Below, one piece after another: positions 25,293 to 33,708 of a stretch of 64,000 nucleotides of DNA. The DNA lies in NCBI GenBank assembly GCA_018815325.1, contig JAHIYE010000023.1, positions 1 through 64,000 of the forward strand, written 5' to 3'. The notes beneath the pieces are model-generated. The model was given only the letters and a program-made list of their open reading frames with translations. It did no database searches and had not been told where the DNA came from. The position numbers were made by a program, and so were the translations under genes. Source of the DNA: Gammaproteobacteria bacterium. GTDB taxonomy: Bacteria; Pseudomonadota; Gammaproteobacteria; Burkholderiales; Burkholderiaceae_C. Numbering within the stretch: the stretch's first letter is position 1; the number at the start of each line of letters is the position of its first letter.

Positions 25293-26606
25293 TCAGCCCC
25301 GCCCGACCCGCGCCCCCGGCGCAATGATGGGCGGCGCTGCATTCAGTGCCTCGATGGCAAAGCCCGCCGCCTGCTTGTAGCGGGCCATGAATTCGTCGCG
25401 CTCGGCCTTGGGGATCACGTCGTCGATGTTGTCGAAAACGCCGCCGCAACGCTCGTCCACCAGGCCCAGGATGGCAAAGGGGCCAGAGCCACGGTTGCGC
25501 AGTACCAGGGCCGAGATGTCCTTGCACAGCTTCTGGTCGTAGGCCTGCAGGGCCTGCGCGGTCACGCCGTGTTGCAGCATGGCCGCGCCCAGTACGCGCG
25601 TGTCCACAATGGCCTGGCTGGCACCGCTCGACCCCACCGGGTACATCACGTGCGCGGCATCGCCCAGCAGGGCCACGCGGTCGTCCACCCAGGTGGGCAC
25701 AGGGTCCCGATCGATCATGGGGTACTCGAACACCTCCTTGGCGCCGCGCAGCATGGCGGGCACATCGAGCCAGTCGTAGTTCCAGCCCTCGAAGTGGTGG
25801 ATGAAGTCTTCCAGCTTAACGCTGCGGTTCCAGTCGCCCTGCGGCCAGCCAGCCGAATTGTCCACGGTGATCTCGGCAATCCAGTTGATGGTGGACAGGC
25901 CGGTGGCCGGGTCTGGCGGGGTCAGCGGGTACACCACCACGCGATGTTTGAGCGAGCCCACACCAATGAAAGATGCGCCAGTGCGGCTGGCCACCCCCGG
26001 CGTGGTGCCGCGCCACATGATGGCGCCACCCCACTGGATGGGCGGCTGGGCGGGGTGCATCTGGGCGCGCACGGCGGAGTGCAGGCCATCGGCGGCGATG
26101 AGCAGGCTGCCCGGCACTTCGCGGCGTTCGCCGCTGCGGGTTTCAACCAATGCCGTAACGCCCTGCGCGCTGTTGCGGTAGCCCGTCACGCGGCAGCCCA
26201 GCTGCACCGCATCCGGCCCCAGGCGGCGCTGCACCTCACTCCACAGCAGCATCTGCAGCTTGCCGCGGTGCACCGAATACTGCGGCCACTGGTAGCCGGC
26301 CAGCAGGCCGCGCGGCTCGGCATACACGTCGTTGCCGTTGCGCCCCACCAGGGCCCACTCCCGGGCCTGGATACCGATGGTGTCCAGCAGGTCGGCGCCT
26401 ATGCCCAGCTCATACAGCTCGCGCACGGCATTGGGCTGCAGGTTGATGCCCACGCCCAGGGGCTGCAGTTCGGGCACGGCCTCGAACACCTGACAGGGCA
26501 CGCCGATCTGGTGCAGGGTGAGGGCCAGCGTCAGGCCGCCGATGCCGCCGCCGGCGATGAGGACGGGGGCTTGTTCTTTTGATGGAGAAGTCATGGGGGA
26601 ATTCAT
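25293..26606 (-). CDS. FAD-dependent aromatic monooxygenase-like protein (PhzS-like)
   Basis: 437 residues. PHBH-fold flavoprotein: VLIAGGGIGGLTLALTLHQIG at residues 15-35 (GxGxxG), LLIAADGLHSAVRAQMHP (the DG motif), and DDRVALLGDAAHVMYPVGSS followed by GASQAI (the GD motif and active-site loop). The overall pattern, including SVHRGKLQMLL and the TTPGVAS/FIGVGSLKHRVVVYPL region, resembles the flavin-dependent oxidoreductases related to PhzS and salicylate hydroxylase. Substrate unknown. It converges on panE with 48 bases between and is not obviously in an operon. Confidence 0.85.
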   Translation of the reverse strand: MNSPMTSPSKEQAPVLIAGGGIGGLTLALTLHQIGVPCQVFEAVPELQPLGVGINLQPNAVRELYELGIGADLLDTIGIQAREWALVGRNGNDVYAEPRGLLAGYQWPQYSVHRGKLQMLLWSEVQRRLGPDAVQLGCRVTGYRNSAQGVTALVETRSGERREVPGSLLIAADGLHSAVRAQMHPAQPPIQWGGAIMWRGTTPGVASRTGASFIGVGSLKHRVVVYPLTPPDPATGLSTINWIAEITVDNSAGWPQGDWNRSVKLEDFIHHFEGWNYDWLDVPAMLRGAKEVFEYPMIDRDPVPTWVDDRVALLGDAAHVMYPVGSSGASQAIVDTRVLGAAMLQHGVTAQALQAYDQKLCKDISALVLRNRGSGPFAILGLVDERCGGVFDNIDDVIPKAERDEFMARYKQAAGFAIEALNAAPPIIAPGARVGRG

Positions 26607-26779
26607 TGGGTCATTGACGCCAGGCGACGGCCTGGCAAACAGCGTCGCAATAAATGTAAGGCATCTGTGGGATCAGCAGAGTCACCAGGATGCGTGAACC
26701 CCACCAAGTTGACGACTCACGCGAGAACGCAGCCGCAAGCTCCAGCAAGCCGGGACCACGTCAGCCACTGGGCATGGTG

Positions 26780-27970
26780 TCAGTCACGAACAGCCACCAC
26801 CACCCGGTTACGCCCGCCTTCTTTGGCCTCATACAGCGCCTTGTCGGCCCGGGCCATCATGTCGGCCATCAATGTGGCGGCGTCCGCCGCCTCCGTTGCC
26901 TCAGGCTGCACAGTGAGCAGGGTCACACCGATGGAGATGCTCACGCGCACGGTCTCGCGGGACTTCACTGGCACGGTCTGCGCAGCCACCACGCGGCGGA
27001 TGCGCTCGGCAATCTCCAGCCCCGCCTCTTGCGGGGTGGCGGGCAACAGCACCACAAACTCCTCGCCGCCGTAGCGGGCCACCATGTCGCTGCCGCGCAG
27101 CTGGGCCTTGATGAGGCGGGCCACATAGCGCAACACCTCATCCCCCGTGGGGTGGCCCAGGGTGTCGTTGATGTTCTTGAACTTGTCGACGTCGAGAATC
27201 ATGCCCACCAGGGGCGCGCCGCTGCGGCGGGCAGAGGTCACCTCTTCCAGGCAACGGGATTCGAAGTAACGGCGGTTGTGCACGCCGGTGAGGATGTCGG
27301 TGAGGCCGGCCTGCTTGAGCCGCTCGGTAGCCAGCGCACTCTCCAGGCACACAGCCACCAGCGAGGCCAGCCGCTGCAGAAAGTCGGTGCTGCTGCCGGC
27401 GACAAAGCGCTGGGCATCCTGGCTGCCCAGGTTCAGGCTGCCCATGAACTTGCCGTGGTGCACCAGTGGCAGCAGCGCCACCGAGGCCAGGGAATGCGAG
27501 GCGGCATCTTCAAACAAAAACGCATGCTCGGCCGCCAGCCCTGAGAGCACGGGCATGGCGGCTTGCATGGTGTAGAAGCCCTGCAGGCGGCGCTCACTGT
27601 CCAGGCACTGCAGGCCCTGGCTCAGCAGCTCGCCCGCGCCCTGGCTCTCCAGCATTTGCGCCACTTCATACAGAGGGTCTACCAGCGCGAGGGTGACGGC
27701 ATCCAGCTCGAACAAGGCCTTGTAGTCCACCAGCAGGGTGCGCACCAGGGCGGTGAGCGAGTCTGCGCCAATGACCTTGCGCTCCAGCAGATCAAAGCGG
27801 CGCATCTTGTCCTGGTTGAGCCGGGCCTCGTGCATCACGGCGTCCAGCCGGGCGCGCAGGCGTTGGTTCTCGGCCTGCAGCAAGGCGACGGACAGCCGGG
27901 CGCCGGGGCGCTGGGCGTCATGGGTATCGTTACTCAAGGGGTGGCCTTTGCCGCGGCTGCTTGCATGCAT
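26780..27970 (-). CDS. diguanylate cyclase with DUF484-like sensor
   Basis: 396 residues from the ATG at 27970. Residues about 25-215 resemble DUF484, a GAF-like domain: a coiled-coil LLQAENQRLRARLDAVMHEA, then LLERKVIGADSLTALVRTLL and GSLNLGSQDAQRF. Residues about 230-390 are GGDEF: DILTGVHNRRYFE, DVDKFKNINDTLGHPTGD, active-site YGGEEF, with an RGSD inhibitory site five residues before it. Both catalysis and product inhibition therefore look intact; it makes c-di-GMP in the cytoplasm. Follows tupA on the same strand after 99 bases. Weak start. Confidence 0.88.
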   Translation of the reverse strand: MHASSRGKGHPLSNDTHDAQRPGARLSVALLQAENQRLRARLDAVMHEARLNQDKMRRFDLLERKVIGADSLTALVRTLLVDYKALFELDAVTLALVDPLYEVAQMLESQGAGELLSQGLQCLDSERRLQGFYTMQAAMPVLSGLAAEHAFLFEDAASHSLASVALLPLVHHGKFMGSLNLGSQDAQRFVAGSSTDFLQRLASLVAVCLESALATERLKQAGLTDILTGVHNRRYFESRCLEEVTSARRSGAPLVGMILDVDKFKNINDTLGHPTGDEVLRYVARLIKAQLRGSDMVARYGGEEFVVLLPATPQEAGLEIAERIRRVVAAQTVPVKSRETVRVSISIGVTLLTVQPEATEAADAATLMADMMARADKALYEAKEGGRNRVVVAVRD

Positions 27971-28069
27971 ACCCGAATGGTAAAGCAAGGTGGTCACTCC
28001 AAGCGACAAGACTGTGCGCACTACCGCGTGGCTGCCGTCGCTCAGGTAGTGCTCGCTTACGGCTGCGCC

Positions 28070-28906
28070 TTATTTATCTGCGTTGGGGAAAAACAGCTGC
28101 TCGCCACCGATCTTGTAGCCGGCGATGGTGCCCTGCCCGGCGGCCGAGGTGACCCAGTCCACGAACTTCTGCGCCTCAGCCACTTTGACGTGCGGGTGCT
28201 TGGCGGGGTTGACGACCATCACACCGTATTGGTTGAACAGGCGCTTGTCGCCCTCGACCAGCACGGTCAGATCGGCCCGGTTCTTGAAGTTGAGCCAGGT
28301 GCCGCGGTCGGTCATGACATAGGCGTTGCTGGAGGCCGCGATGTTGAGCGCCGGGCCCATGCCGCAGCCGCAGGCCTTGTAGCCACTGCCCTGTTTACCG
28401 GTCAGGTCGGCGGCGGCCCAGAAGCGCAGCTCGGCGGCGTTGGTGCCGCTCTTGTCACCACGCGAGACAAAGCTGCCATTGCCGGCGGCGATTTTCTTGA
28501 AGGCGTCGGTGATGTCATTGCCCTTGAGCTTGAGAGGATCGGTCTTGGGGCCGACGAGCACAAAGTCGTTGTACATCACGGGGAAGCGCTTGACGCCGAA
28601 GCCCTCGGCAACGAACTTTTCTTCAGCCTTCTGGTCATGCACGAACAGCACGTCGGCGTCCCCGCGGCGTCCCGTGTCGAGCGCCTGACCGGTGCCCAGG
28701 GCCACCACCTTCACGTCAATGCCGCTGGCCTGCTTGAACGCGGGGATGAGCACAGAGAACAGGCCTGACTGCTCGGTAGAAGTGGTGGACGCCATCACGA
28801 TGGATTGCGCCGATGCAGCCATGGACGCTACGGAAAGTATAGCTATTGCCGCATATTTGACGGGGGCTGGAGCCCGAAAATATGATGAAAATTTGAAAAA
28901 GCTCAT
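28070..28906 (-). CDS. tupA: tungstate ABC transporter substrate-binding protein
   Basis: 278 residues with a signal peptide (cleavage near MAASAQS). The mature start MASTTSTEQSGLFSVLIP has the TTST motif that holds the oxyanion in TupA proteins; ALGTGQALDTGRRGDADVLF and the late GTNAAELRFW support this. TupA binds tungstate with very high affinity and far better than molybdate. Last gene of tupB-tupC-tupA; its ATG overlaps the tupC stop by 4 bases. A dispersed palindrome lies in the signal-peptide region (28827-28843). Confidence 0.93.
   Translation of the reverse strand: MSFFKFSSYFRAPAPVKYAAIAILSVASMAASAQSIVMASTTSTEQSGLFSVLIPAFKQASGIDVKVVALGTGQALDTGRRGDADVLFVHDQKAEEKFVAEGFGVKRFPVMYNDFVLVGPKTDPLKLKGNDITDAFKKIAAGNGSFVSRGDKSGTNAAELRFWAAADLTGKQGSGYKACGCGMGPALNIAASSNAYVMTDRGTWLNFKNRADLTVLVEGDKRLFNQYGVMVVNPAKHPHVKVAEAQKFVDWVTSAAGQGTIAGYKIGGEQLFFPNADK
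28827..28843. repeat. dispersed palindrome GCTAY-N7-ATAGC
   Basis: GCTAC, seven bases, ATAGC, inside the signal-peptide coding part of tupA. One mismatch to the perfect form. Confidence 0.5.
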
Positions 28907-29640
28907 AGCAGTTCTCCTTTGACAAACAAATGGGCCGCAGGCGAGACCTCGCGCAGACGGTCGGGGTTGAAAAATTCTTGCGTGGGCAAATCGGCCAGCA
29001 ACTGGCCCCGCTCCAGGTAGAGCACACGGGTGGCCAGGCGCTTGACCTGACCCAGGTTGTGGCTGGCAAAGATGAGGCTCACCGGCGGCGCGCCCGCGGG
29101 CAGATGTCCGCCCGAGGCGAACTCGGCCATGAGCGATTCGACCTCGCGCTTGGCATGCGGGTCGAGGCTGGCCGTAGGCTCGTCGAGCAGCAGTACCTGC
29201 GGCTGCAGGGCCCAGGCGCGGGCCAGCGCCATGCGCTGCTGCTGGCCGCCGGAGAGTGTCTTGGCGTTGCGCGCGGCCAGCCCGTCGAGCTGTACACGTG
29301 CAAGAGCCTGCATGGCCTCAAGCCGGGCCTGCGGCCAGCGCCGGCCGCGCAGCCACAGGCCGAGCGCCACGTTGTTGAGCACCGAAGCACGCAGCATGTG
29401 CGGGCGCTGGAACAGCATGGCCTGGCTGAGTCCGGGCGCCACGGCCAACTGACCTGCCGTGGGCTGCATCAGACCGTGCAGCAGGCGCAGCAGTGTGCTC
29501 TTGCCACTGCCGTTGGCACCGACCACGGCCACATGCTCACCCGCACCCAGCGACAGATCCACCTTGTGGAGTGCGGCGATACCTGCGCCCTTGCCGTGAC
29601 GCACCTCAACTGCCTGCAAGGTGAACAACGCTCCACTCAT
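28903..29640 (-). CDS. tupC: tungstate ABC transporter ATP-binding protein
   Basis: 245 residues. ABC ATPase motifs: Walker A VGANGSGKSTLLRLLHG (residues about 36-52), signature LSGGQQQRMALARAW, Walker B VLLLDEPTASLDPHAKR, and the switch His in IFASHNLGQVKRLA. Energises tungstate import through TupB. Both ends overlap neighbours by 4 bases (ATGA at the tupB/tupC and tupC/tupA junctions), so translation is likely coupled. Confidence 0.93.
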   Translation of the reverse strand: MSGALFTLQAVEVRHGKGAGIAALHKVDLSLGAGEHVAVVGANGSGKSTLLRLLHGLMQPTAGQLAVAPGLSQAMLFQRPHMLRASVLNNVALGLWLRGRRWPQARLEAMQALARVQLDGLAARNAKTLSGGQQQRMALARAWALQPQVLLLDEPTASLDPHAKREVESLMAEFASGGHLPAGAPPVSLIFASHNLGQVKRLATRVLYLERGQLLADLPTQEFFNPDRLREVSPAAHLFVKGELL

Positions 29641-30398
29641 GGTGCCCCCACCGCAACGGAAGTGTCCACGGCCTGGCCTTCGAGCCGCTCGCGCCAGCGC
29701 CGTATGAGTGCGATGACGGCATTGAGCACCAGCACGATGGACAACAGCACAATACCCAGCGCAAGTGCCAGCGGCAGGTCACCCTTGCTGGTCTCCAGCG
29801 CAATGGCGGTGGTCATGACGCGGGTGAAGCCATCGATGTTGCCACCGACGATCATGACCGCGCCGACTTCGGAGATGGCGCGGCCAAAGGCGGCGATGAG
29901 CACGGTGAGCAGCGCATAGCGCTCATCGAACGCAAGCAGCAGGCTGCGCATCCAGCTCGAGGCGCCCAGCGAGCGCAGCTGTTCGCCATGCCGGATGTCG
30001 GCGTCCTCGATGGCCTGGCGCGTGAGCGCGGTGACCACGGGCAGCACCAGCAGCACCTGGGCCACCACCATGGCTTTGACGCTGAACAGCCAGCCCAAAG
30101 AGCCCAGCGGGCCGGTGCGCGACAGCAGCAGGTACACCACCAGGCCAACCACCACCGAGGGTACGGCCAGCATGGTGTTGAGCAGGGTGAGCACGATCTC
30201 GCGCCCGGCAAAACGCGCCACGCCAAGCCAGGCCCCCAGCAGCAGGCCAAAGCCACAGGCCATCACGCAGGCCATGGCGCTGACGGAAAGCGAGCGTCCG
30301 ACGACGGAAAGCAGAAGCGGATCAAGGGAGGTGATGAGGTCCAGCGCTGTGGCCGCGCCTTCGGTGAAGCTGGTCATAAGTTGCGGTATCGTACGCAT
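29637..30398 (-). CDS. tupB: tungstate ABC transporter permease
   Basis: 253 residues with about six hydrophobic segments. The ABC permease EAA-type loop is visible as GEQLRSLGASSWMRSLLL, followed by IAAFGRAISEVGAVMIVGGN, a stretch strongly conserved in TupB proteins. The start at 30398 is preferred over MTSF 7 codons later because GGAAA lies 8 bases before it. First gene of the tup operon. Only 29 bases separate its start from the divergent regulator's start, so promoters and operators of each must overlap the other's 5' end. Confidence 0.92.
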   Translation of the reverse strand: MRTIPQLMTSFTEGAATALDLITSLDPLLLSVVGRSLSVSAMACVMACGFGLLLGAWLGVARFAGREIVLTLLNTMLAVPSVVVGLVVYLLLSRTGPLGSLGWLFSVKAMVVAQVLLVLPVVTALTRQAIEDADIRHGEQLRSLGASSWMRSLLLAFDERYALLTVLIAAFGRAISEVGAVMIVGGNIDGFTRVMTTAIALETSKGDLPLALALGIVLLSIVLVLNAVIALIRRWRERLEGQAVDTSVAVGAP

Positions 30399-30427
30399 TC
30401 AAACCATTTCCGGCGATATGAAGTACC

Positions 30428-31675
30428 GTGCATAGGCTCCAGTTTCACTACACCTTCACCCGCTCTGCCCCGTCGGAGCAGCGCCCGGGCACGCCACTGC
30501 ACGATGAGCAGACCACGCTGATACGCAACCCGCTGATCGACATGCTGCAGGCGGTGCAGGCCCATGGTTCGATCTCGGCGGCAGCGCGCGCGATGGGTTT
30601 GTCCTACCGCCATGTGTGGGGGGAACTCAAGCGCTGGGAGACGCAGCTCGGGCATGCGCTGATCGTGTGGGACAAGGGCCAGTCTGCGCGCCTGACCGAG
30701 TTCGGCACCAAACTGCTGTGGGCCGAGCGCCAGGCCCAGGCCCGGCTGTCGCCGCAAATCGAGGCACTGCATGCCGACATGGAGCGCGCCTTTGCCGCGG
30801 CCTTTGACGATGCGGCCCATGTGCTGACGCTGTATGCGAGCCATGACGATGCACTGAGCGCGCTGCGCAACCATGCCGCAAGCCGGCACCAGTTGCACCT
30901 GGACATCCGCTTCACGGGCAGCGTGGACGCGATACGCGCGCTCAACGAAGGGCGCTGCGTGATGGCGGGCTTTCACACCCGGCGCCAGCCGGCACCCGGC
31001 TCACTGAGCGAGGCCAGCTACAAGCCGCTGCTCAAGCCGGGTCTGCACAAGATCATTGGCTTTGCGCAGCGCACGCAGGGGCTGATCGTGGCGCGCGGCA
31101 ACCCGCGGGCGCTGAATTCGCTGCAGGACGTGAGCCGCACCCATGCGCGCTATGTCAACCGCGCTCTGGGTACGGGCACGCGCGTGCTGCTCGACGAGTT
31201 GCTGGCACAGGCCAGGCTCACCCCTGGCGACATGACGAACTACGAGCACACCGAGCCTTCGCACGCTGCGGTGGCGCAGGCCGTGGCCTCAGGCCAGGCC
31301 GATGCGGGCCTGGGCATCGAGGCGGCGGCGCGTGCGCGCGGGCTGGACTTTGTGCCGCTGGTGGAGGAGGACTACCACCTGGTGTGCCTCAAGTCGGCGC
31401 TGGATGAGCCGGCCGTACAGGCCTTGTGCAAGGTCTTGCAAAGCACGGCCTGGCAGGAGGAGCTGGGGCGCTTGCCAGGTTACCACCTGGCCTCACCCCA
31501 GGCGGCGGGCAAGGTGCTGTCGCTCAAGCAGACACTGCCCTGGTGGAGCTACCGCAGCGAGAAGCAACAGGTAATAAAGACAGCACAGACAGCACCGGCA
31601 GCCCGGGCCACGAAGCCTGCTCAGATGGCACAGGAGCGAAAGCCGCAGAAGATGTCGTCACGGCCCGGCAAATAG
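30428..31675 (+). CDS. ModE-like regulator with periplasmic-binding-protein-like sensor domain
   Basis: 415 residues from a GTG at 30428. N-terminal LysR/ModE-type helix-turn-helix at residues about 35-100 (AVQAHGSISAAARAMGLSYR, HVWGELKRWE, LIVWDKG). The rest (about 125-385) is a solute-binding fold: LTLYASHDDALSAL, GFHTRRQPAPGS, IVARGNPRAL, GLGIEAAARARGLDFVPLVE, as in COG1910 proteins. Divergent from tupBCA with 29 bases between, so very likely the oxyanion-responsive regulator of tungstate uptake (inference). The Ala/Lys-rich tail overlaps the end of the convergent EgtB-like gene by 55 bases. Confidence 0.85.
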   Translation: MHRLQFHYTFTRSAPSEQRPGTPLHDEQTTLIRNPLIDMLQAVQAHGSISAAARAMGLSYRHVWGELKRWETQLGHALIVWDKGQSARLTEFGTKLLWAERQAQARLSPQIEALHADMERAFAAAFDDAAHVLTLYASHDDALSALRNHAASRHQLHLDIRFTGSVDAIRALNEGRCVMAGFHTRRQPAPGSLSEASYKPLLKPGLHKIIGFAQRTQGLIVARGNPRALNSLQDVSRTHARYVNRALGTGTRVLLDELLAQARLTPGDMTNYEHTEPSHAAVAQAVASGQADAGLGIEAAARARGLDFVPLVEEDYHLVCLKSALDEPAVQALCKVLQSTAWQEELGRLPGYHLASPQAAGKVLSLKQTLPWWSYRSEKQQVIKTAQTAPAARATKPAQMAQERKPQKMSSRPGK

Positions 31676-32889
31676 AAGTTGCGGTACTTGGGCGACTTCA
31701 TGCGTGCACGCGTGGCGAAAGAGGCACCACGCAAGACCTTGTGGGTGCCGAACCAGGGCTCGGAATAATCCCGGTACGGGTCAGCACTGAAGCCGGGATA
31801 GGCGTGGAAGCTGGTGCCCGTCCACTCCCATACCTCACCCCAGCGGAACCCCCGACGGGCAGCCGTATGAGCGGCGGCTTCCCACTCGACTTCGGCGGGC
31901 AGTCGTCGTCCGGCCCAGCGGCACCAGGCATCGGCCTCCCACCAGCTCACATGGCTGGCGGGCTGCGAGCCGAGCATGCGCCGCGAGGCACCAAACAAGG
32001 TTTGAATCACGACGCCACTGGCGCCACCTATCTGCTCGACATGGCGCGGGCTGCGGCGGCCGAGGTACTGGCCATTTTCAGCCCCCTTGTGCTGCAGCCA
32101 GTCCCAGCCTTCGGGGTGCCACAGCTCAGGGCTGTCGTAGCCGCCGTCCTGCACGAACTCGACATACTGGGCCCAACTCACAGGCTGCGCATCGATCTCG
32201 AATTCGGGCACCTGCACCTCGTGCAGGGTTTTTTCATTGTCAAAAATAAACCCCTGTCCCCAGGGGCTGCCCAGTTGCCAGGACAGGGCCGGCACCAGCA
32301 GCGGCTCGCGCACGGGCGTGGGGGAAGGCGCTGGCAATGCCATGGGCAGGCCCAGGGTCTGCGCCATGTAGACAAGCGCCTCGCCGTGCATGTCTTCATG
32401 GAACAGCACCAGGCGGTAGAAATACAGGGCCTCGTCTTCGTCAGGCGTTTTGTCGAGCAGGTCCAGCGTGGATTCCAGCGTTTCGAGCAGATAGGTCTTG
32501 ATGGTGCCGTAGTCCGGCAAGTCCAGGCCCCAGCGGCTGTCATGTGTCACTTCGCTGGAGTTCCACCAGCGGTCGGCATGCGGCAGGATGGAGGCCAGAC
32601 GTGCGGTATCGGGGTTGCAGCTGCTGCCGCGGTGGCGCTGCATGTTGCGCCCAACCCACCACTCCTGAAACCAGCCAATATGGCCGAGTTCCCACAGCGG
32701 CGGATTGAGCTCCGGCACCAGGGGCACTGCGAAATGGGCCTTCTCCAGCGCCTGCTCATATTGGGACAGCAGGTACAGGGTGTGGTTGCGCGCATCCATC
32801 AGGGCCAGCGAGAGCAAATCGCGCCCGGCCCGGCGCATGCTGGGGGAGTCAATATCGGCCGTACGGGTCGCGGGGGAGGCGAATGTCAT
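31621..32889 (-). CDS. EgtB/SenA-type non-heme iron sulfoxide or selenoxide synthase
   Basis: 422 residues from the ATG at 32889. N-terminal DinB-like domain with metal-binding histidines (LWELGHIGWFQEWWVGRN; LVLFHEDMHGEALVYMAQTL gives the HxxxH pair) and a C-terminal formylglycine-generating-enzyme-like domain (VSWWEADAWCRWAGRRLPAE, GEVWEWTGTSFHAYPGF, VLRGASFATRARM). This is the architecture of ergothioneine EgtB and of selenoneine synthase SenA. No egtD, senB or senC lies in the window, so I cannot say which small molecule it makes. Its 3' end overlaps the convergent regulator. Confidence 0.82.
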   Translation of the reverse strand: MTFASPATRTADIDSPSMRRAGRDLLSLALMDARNHTLYLLSQYEQALEKAHFAVPLVPELNPPLWELGHIGWFQEWWVGRNMQRHRGSSCNPDTARLASILPHADRWWNSSEVTHDSRWGLDLPDYGTIKTYLLETLESTLDLLDKTPDEDEALYFYRLVLFHEDMHGEALVYMAQTLGLPMALPAPSPTPVREPLLVPALSWQLGSPWGQGFIFDNEKTLHEVQVPEFEIDAQPVSWAQYVEFVQDGGYDSPELWHPEGWDWLQHKGAENGQYLGRRSPRHVEQIGGASGVVIQTLFGASRRMLGSQPASHVSWWEADAWCRWAGRRLPAEVEWEAAAHTAARRGFRWGEVWEWTGTSFHAYPGFSADPYRDYSEPWFGTHKVLRGASFATRARMKSPKYRNFYLPGRDDIFCGFRSCAI

Positions 32890-33083
32890 GCCCCCATTAT
32901 TCACCTCTGCGCCGACTCCGTGGCGCGCTCTACGTAGCCTTTCGTACGGGATAACACTAGGCAGGAAGTCAGGTTGTGGCAAGCCAACACTTTAGAATGG
33001 AGAGTTTGCTGAATGGACTCACTGCACTGCACCGGTGCGGCGCGTCCAGGAGTAATAACAGGATCATCCATTCTGGAGACTAA

Positions 33084-33692
33084 ATGAAAGCACTACTGAA
33101 ATTTTCACGAGCCGTCGATTGGCTCAACACCCAGGTTGGCAAATATGTCATCTGGCTCATTCTTGTCTCGGTTTTGGTCAGTGCGGTCAATGCGATTGTG
33201 CGCAAGGTCTTCAACACGAGCTCCAATGCCTTTCTGGAAATTCAGTGGTATTTGTTTGCCGCGTCCTTCCTGATTGCCGCCGGCTACACCTTGCTGAACC
33301 ACGACCATGTGAAGATTGACGTGGTGTATGGCCGCTTTGCCAAGCGCACGCAAACCTGGATTGATGTGTTCGGGTTCACCTTCTTCCTGATCCCGATGTG
33401 CCTGACGTTCCTCTGGTTCGGCACGCCGTTCTTTCTGCAGGGCTACGCGTCGGGCGAGGTGTCTTCCAATGCCGGGGGCCTGATCCGCTGGCCGGTGTAC
33501 GCCATGATTCCCCTGGGTTTCAGCCTGTTGCTGCTGCAGGGCGTGTCTGAACTCATCAAGCGCATTGCCTTCTTACAGGGCCTGATCGAGGACCCGTCCA
33601 TCAAGAAAGTTGAGAAGACCGCAGAAGAAGAACTGGCCGAGGCCATTCTCCAGCAGTCAGAAGCCAAAGCTGCGAAAAATCACGCGATCTGA
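33084..33692 (+). CDS. dctQ: TRAP transporter small permease DctQ (system 2)
   Basis: 202 residues, slightly long for DctQ, with four hydrophobic segments (about 18-38, 53-72, 95-117, 137-158) and NTSSNAFLEIQWYLFAASFL, the family's central motif. The C-terminal 40 residues are charged (KKVEKTAEEELAEAIL) and cytoplasmic. GGAGAC precedes the ATG. The large subunit follows 16 bases later. Confidence 0.88.
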   Translation: MKALLKFSRAVDWLNTQVGKYVIWLILVSVLVSAVNAIVRKVFNTSSNAFLEIQWYLFAASFLIAAGYTLLNHDHVKIDVVYGRFAKRTQTWIDVFGFTFFLIPMCLTFLWFGTPFFLQGYASGEVSSNAGGLIRWPVYAMIPLGFSLLLLQGVSELIKRIAFLQGLIEDPSIKKVEKTAEEELAEAILQQSEAKAAKNHAI

Positions 33693-33708
33693 ACCCAGGA
33701 AGACTCTC

